Source: Glaciecola flavus (GTDB lineage Bacteria > Pseudomonadota > Gammaproteobacteria > Enterobacterales > Alteromonadaceae). From it: DNA of 64,000 bases. The stretch spans positions 124,001-188,000 of the forward strand of contig NZ_JBHRSW010000014.1 of NCBI RefSeq assembly GCF_042646125.1, in the 5' to 3' direction. The notes below the pieces were generated by a model. It had not been told where the DNA came from and did no database searches. It saw only the letters and a list, made by a program, of their open reading frames with translations. Shown here in pieces: positions 62,537-64,000 of the stretch (the first letter of the stretch is position 1; each line of letters opens with the position of its first letter). The position numbers were made by a program, and so were the translations under genes.

Positions 62537-62712
62537 TGAAAAGACAGAAAAGAGATAAGTTGAGTAGAGCACATGCAAAAGGATATCAAGCGGGTATAAA
62601 CGGTCGTTCAAAAGATATATGTCCGTTTCAGACCTCAGACGCTCGCTCTCAGTGGCTAGGTGGATGGCGAGAAGCGCTGTCTGACCGGCAACTTGGATTA
62701 TCTTATAAGTGA
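62537..62712 (+). pseudogene. rmf: ribosome modulation factor, frameshifted
   Basis: RMF drives 100S ribosome dimer formation in stationary phase. The ATG at 62537 follows a GAGAGG site and encodes MKRQKRDKLSRAHA. From 62581 a different frame gives GYQAGINGRSKDICPF, then QTSDARSQWLGGWREALSDR and a short tail to TGA 62710-62712. Together these match E. coli RMF over its whole length. In the sequence given, GCAAAGG at 62576-62582 lacks one A relative to the expected GCAAAAGG. The initiating frame therefore ends at TAA soon after 62596. The downstream frame has no start of its own; an in-frame TAG lies at 62566. It is next to fabA, as in E. coli. A sequencing error or a true loss would both look like this. 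Confidence 0.8.
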
Positions 62713-62786
62713 CCTTTCATTTTAGTCCTGGATTTGAGAGTAACTAGCGCTGGCTACGTATATTAAAAGCTCAGCCTTGGTATACA

Positions 62787-62819
62787 AGCCCTTGATAATA
62801 CGATCAGGGGCTTTTTTTT
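62787..62819 (+). terminator. intrinsic terminator after rmf
   Basis: AGCCCTTGAT (62787-62796) pairs, with G-U pairs, with ATCAGGGGCT (62803-62812), followed by a run of T residues to 62819. It lies about 75 nt after the rmf stop and before the end of convergent fabA. Confidence 0.85.
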
Positions 62820-62837
62820 ACCCAAGCATAAACTAAC

Positions 62838-63356
62838 TTAAAAATAAGAGGTATCTTGGAACAAGCCAACTTTTAAGTCTTTTGCGGTGTATATAACTCT
62901 TCCGTCAACGGCAACACTGCCATCAGCCAAGCCCATGTATAACTTGCGTTTAATAACGCGTTTAAAGTCTATGCGGTAAGTAACTTTTTTAGCGCTTGGC
63001 AATATTTGCCCCGTAAATTTGACTTCACCGACACCTAGTGCACGACCTTTTCCTGGGCCACCAGACCAACCAAGAAAAAATCCCACAAGCTGCCACATCG
63101 CATCTAGACCTAAGCAACCAGGCATTACAGGGTCGCCGGGGAAATGACAATCAAAAAACCACAGATCGGGTGTGATATCCAATTCAGCTTCAATGTAGCC
63201 CTTGTCGTTTTCGCCACCTTCTTCATAGATAGCAGTGATTCTATCCATCATTAACATATTCGGTGCCGGTAACTGGCTGTTTCCAGGCCCAAATAGATCT
63301 CCAGCGCTACAGGCCAATAAATCGTCTCGGCTAAAACTATTCTTTTTCTCAGTCAT
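62838..63356 (-). CDS. fabA: 3-hydroxydecanoyl-[ACP] dehydratase/isomerase
   Basis: FabA dehydrates 3-hydroxydecanoyl-ACP and isomerises the product to cis-3-decenoyl-ACP, the branch point to unsaturated fatty acids. The 172-residue protein has catalytic His71 in FFDCHFPGDPVMPG and Asp85 in GCLGLDAMWQ, matching E. coli His70/Asp84. The hot-dog fold spans the whole protein. A FabR-type palindrome lies about 33 nt upstream of the start, so repression by FabR is likely. It is convergent with rmf and divergent from a small basic protein gene. Confidence 0.97.
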   Translation of the reverse strand: MTEKKNSFSRDDLLACSAGDLFGPGNSQLPAPNMLMMDRITAIYEEGGENDKGYIEAELDITPDLWFFDCHFPGDPVMPGCLGLDAMWQLVGFFLGWSGGPGKGRALGVGEVKFTGQILPSAKKVTYRIDFKRVIKRKLYMGLADGSVAVDGRVIYTAKDLKVGLFQDTSYF

Positions 63357-63388
63357 CTTTAGTTCTTTAATAAAAATTTGAGCCGTAA

Positions 63389-63412
63389 TCTAGCGTACAG
63401 TTGTACGCTAGA
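63389..63412. promoter_or_regulatory. FabR-type operator upstream of fabA
   Basis: A perfect 24-nt palindrome: TCTAGCGTACA, centre GT, TGTACGCTAGA. The core AGCGTACA-NN-TGTACGCT matches the FabR binding consensus described for gammaproteobacterial fabA and fabB. It sits 33-56 nt upstream of the fabA start and about 90-110 nt upstream of the divergent gene, which could share the control. Confidence 0.82.
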
Positions 63413-63500
63413 CAACTCCGAACAGTAATTTTCTTTAAATAAATCGTCAATTCGTTTTAAAATGCGCCAATTAATCCTAGAGATGAAGCTTTGTACCAGA

Positions 63501-63851
63501 ATGCCAAATAAAAAACTGCAAGCTAATGCCGAAAAACAAAAGCGATTTAGAGAGAAGCAAAAAGCATTAGGCAAAAAAATGGTGAGAGGCTATATCAGCC
63601 GCGAGGCACAAGAAGATTACCAACTTATCGCTGAAAAAACAGGTTGGACAGACAGTGAAATCCTCTCCAACTCGTTACGCATAACTCATGCTGCCTATAG
63701 AAATGGGCAAATTCGTTTTTTAAATAAGTGGATCCAAGATGAGGATAAGCGTAGGCGATTGAGGCGAAGTATTCCCGATACAAGCGCTCTAGGTGGAAGC
63801 AAAGAAAGTGATAGTGCGAAGTCAGGACGCAATAATAAAACAAAAAGCTAA
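63501..63851 (+). CDS. small basic protein, ribbon-helix-helix-like
   Basis: The start is uncertain: ATGs at 63462, 63483 and 63501 are in frame and none has a good ribosome-binding site. The last is chosen because the ordered sequence begins there (MPNKKLQANAEKQKRF). The 116-residue product is very basic. A short strand followed by two helices (VRGYISREAQEDYQLIAEKT, then GWTDSEILSNSLRITHAAYR) looks like a ribbon-helix-helix DNA-binding fold, and the C terminus is a disordered Ser/Lys tail. A small transcription factor is a reasonable guess; no family could be named. It is divergent from fabA. Confidence 0.6.
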   Translation: MPNKKLQANAEKQKRFREKQKALGKKMVRGYISREAQEDYQLIAEKTGWTDSEILSNSLRITHAAYRNGQIRFLNKWIQDEDKRRRLRRSIPDTSALGGSKESDSAKSGRNNKTKS

Positions 63852-63913
63852 GAATCAAGCATCCATGTCCCATCAGTTGTAGGTGACCTTGATGCTGTGG
63901 TTAAGGGCAATGG

Positions 63914-64000
63914 CTAACTAGTGGAATGTCTATGTAATATGCGTTTTGCTTCGACTTTTACATCTTGGCGTTCTCTAAATGACCACAGTTTTTCTCTTGC
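63914..64000 (-). CDS. C-terminal end of an unidentified gene (partial)
   Basis: On the minus strand an open frame enters from the right edge and ends at TAG (63914-63916). It encodes about 28 residues, AREKLWSFRERQDVKVEAKR and then ILHRHSTS. The charged, helix-like composition is compatible with a protein end, but the fragment is too short to identify or to be sure it is coding. Confidence 0.35.
   Translation of the reverse strand, partial: AREKLWSFRERQDVKVEAKRILHRHSTS

Overview
The window is about 41-42% GC and carries an uninterrupted set of gammaproteobacterial housekeeping genes. The gene families and their order point to the marine order Alteromonadales (Alteromonas/Glaciecola-like). 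Examples are the divergent rnhA/dnaQ pair, a TIGR03503-type protein, lolD-lolE, the proQ-prc pair, pyrD-rlmKL-glutaredoxin-uup-DUF3466-rmf-fabA, a large NAD-glutamate dehydrogenase and N-succinylarginine dihydrolase. This assignment comes from recognising protein families, not from a database search. I see no prophage, insertion sequence, CRISPR array or defence island.

Layout. 1-0.9 kb: tail of an unknown gene and an alpha/beta hydrolase. 0.9-6.4 kb: a minus-strand run of sbcB, a FapA-like DUF342 gene, an HMG-CoA lyase and glgC. 6.4-7.65 kb: an AT-rich gap with one or two small hypothetical genes. 7.65-13.6 kb: hrpA, a PilZ protein, rlmI and rnhA. 13.7-18.3 kb: dnaQ, a TIGR03503-like envelope protein, three identical tandem tRNA-Asp genes, and lolD-lolE without an adjacent lolC. 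18.6-24.1 kb: a dicarboxylate/amino-acid symporter, a Big-domain lipoprotein and astB. 24.3-31 kb: topA, a small secreted ExoP-C-like protein and RNase E. 31.5-36.6 kb: rluC, a HAD phosphatase, an fRMsr-type methionine sulfoxide reductase, a small acidic protein, proQ and prc. 37-42.7 kb: an SNF-type Na+ symporter, NhaC, PepN and a DUF2835 protein. 42.8-49.9 kb: an envelope cluster of DUF1302 barrel, DUF1329 protein, YCF48-like propeller and MMPL/RND pump. 50.1-62.1 kb: NAD-GDH, pyrD, rlmKL, a glutaredoxin-like protein, uup and DUF3466. 62.1-64 kb: an rmf reading frame broken by a one-base shift, fabA with a FabR-type operator, and a small basic RHH-like gene.

The main structure not explained by genes is a family of three intergenic elements (18425-18560, 27016-27123, 31331-31464). 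Each has a head of exactly 52 nt carrying two hairpins with TCCAT apices, whose stems covary between copies. Each head is closed by long complementary arms (27-42 nt) whose sequence differs completely from copy to copy. A fourth, larger branched inverted repeat (36733-36959) has a similar topology but a different sequence. These elements, the DUF1302/DUF1329/YCF48/MMPL cluster and the frameshifted rmf are the points most worth following up.
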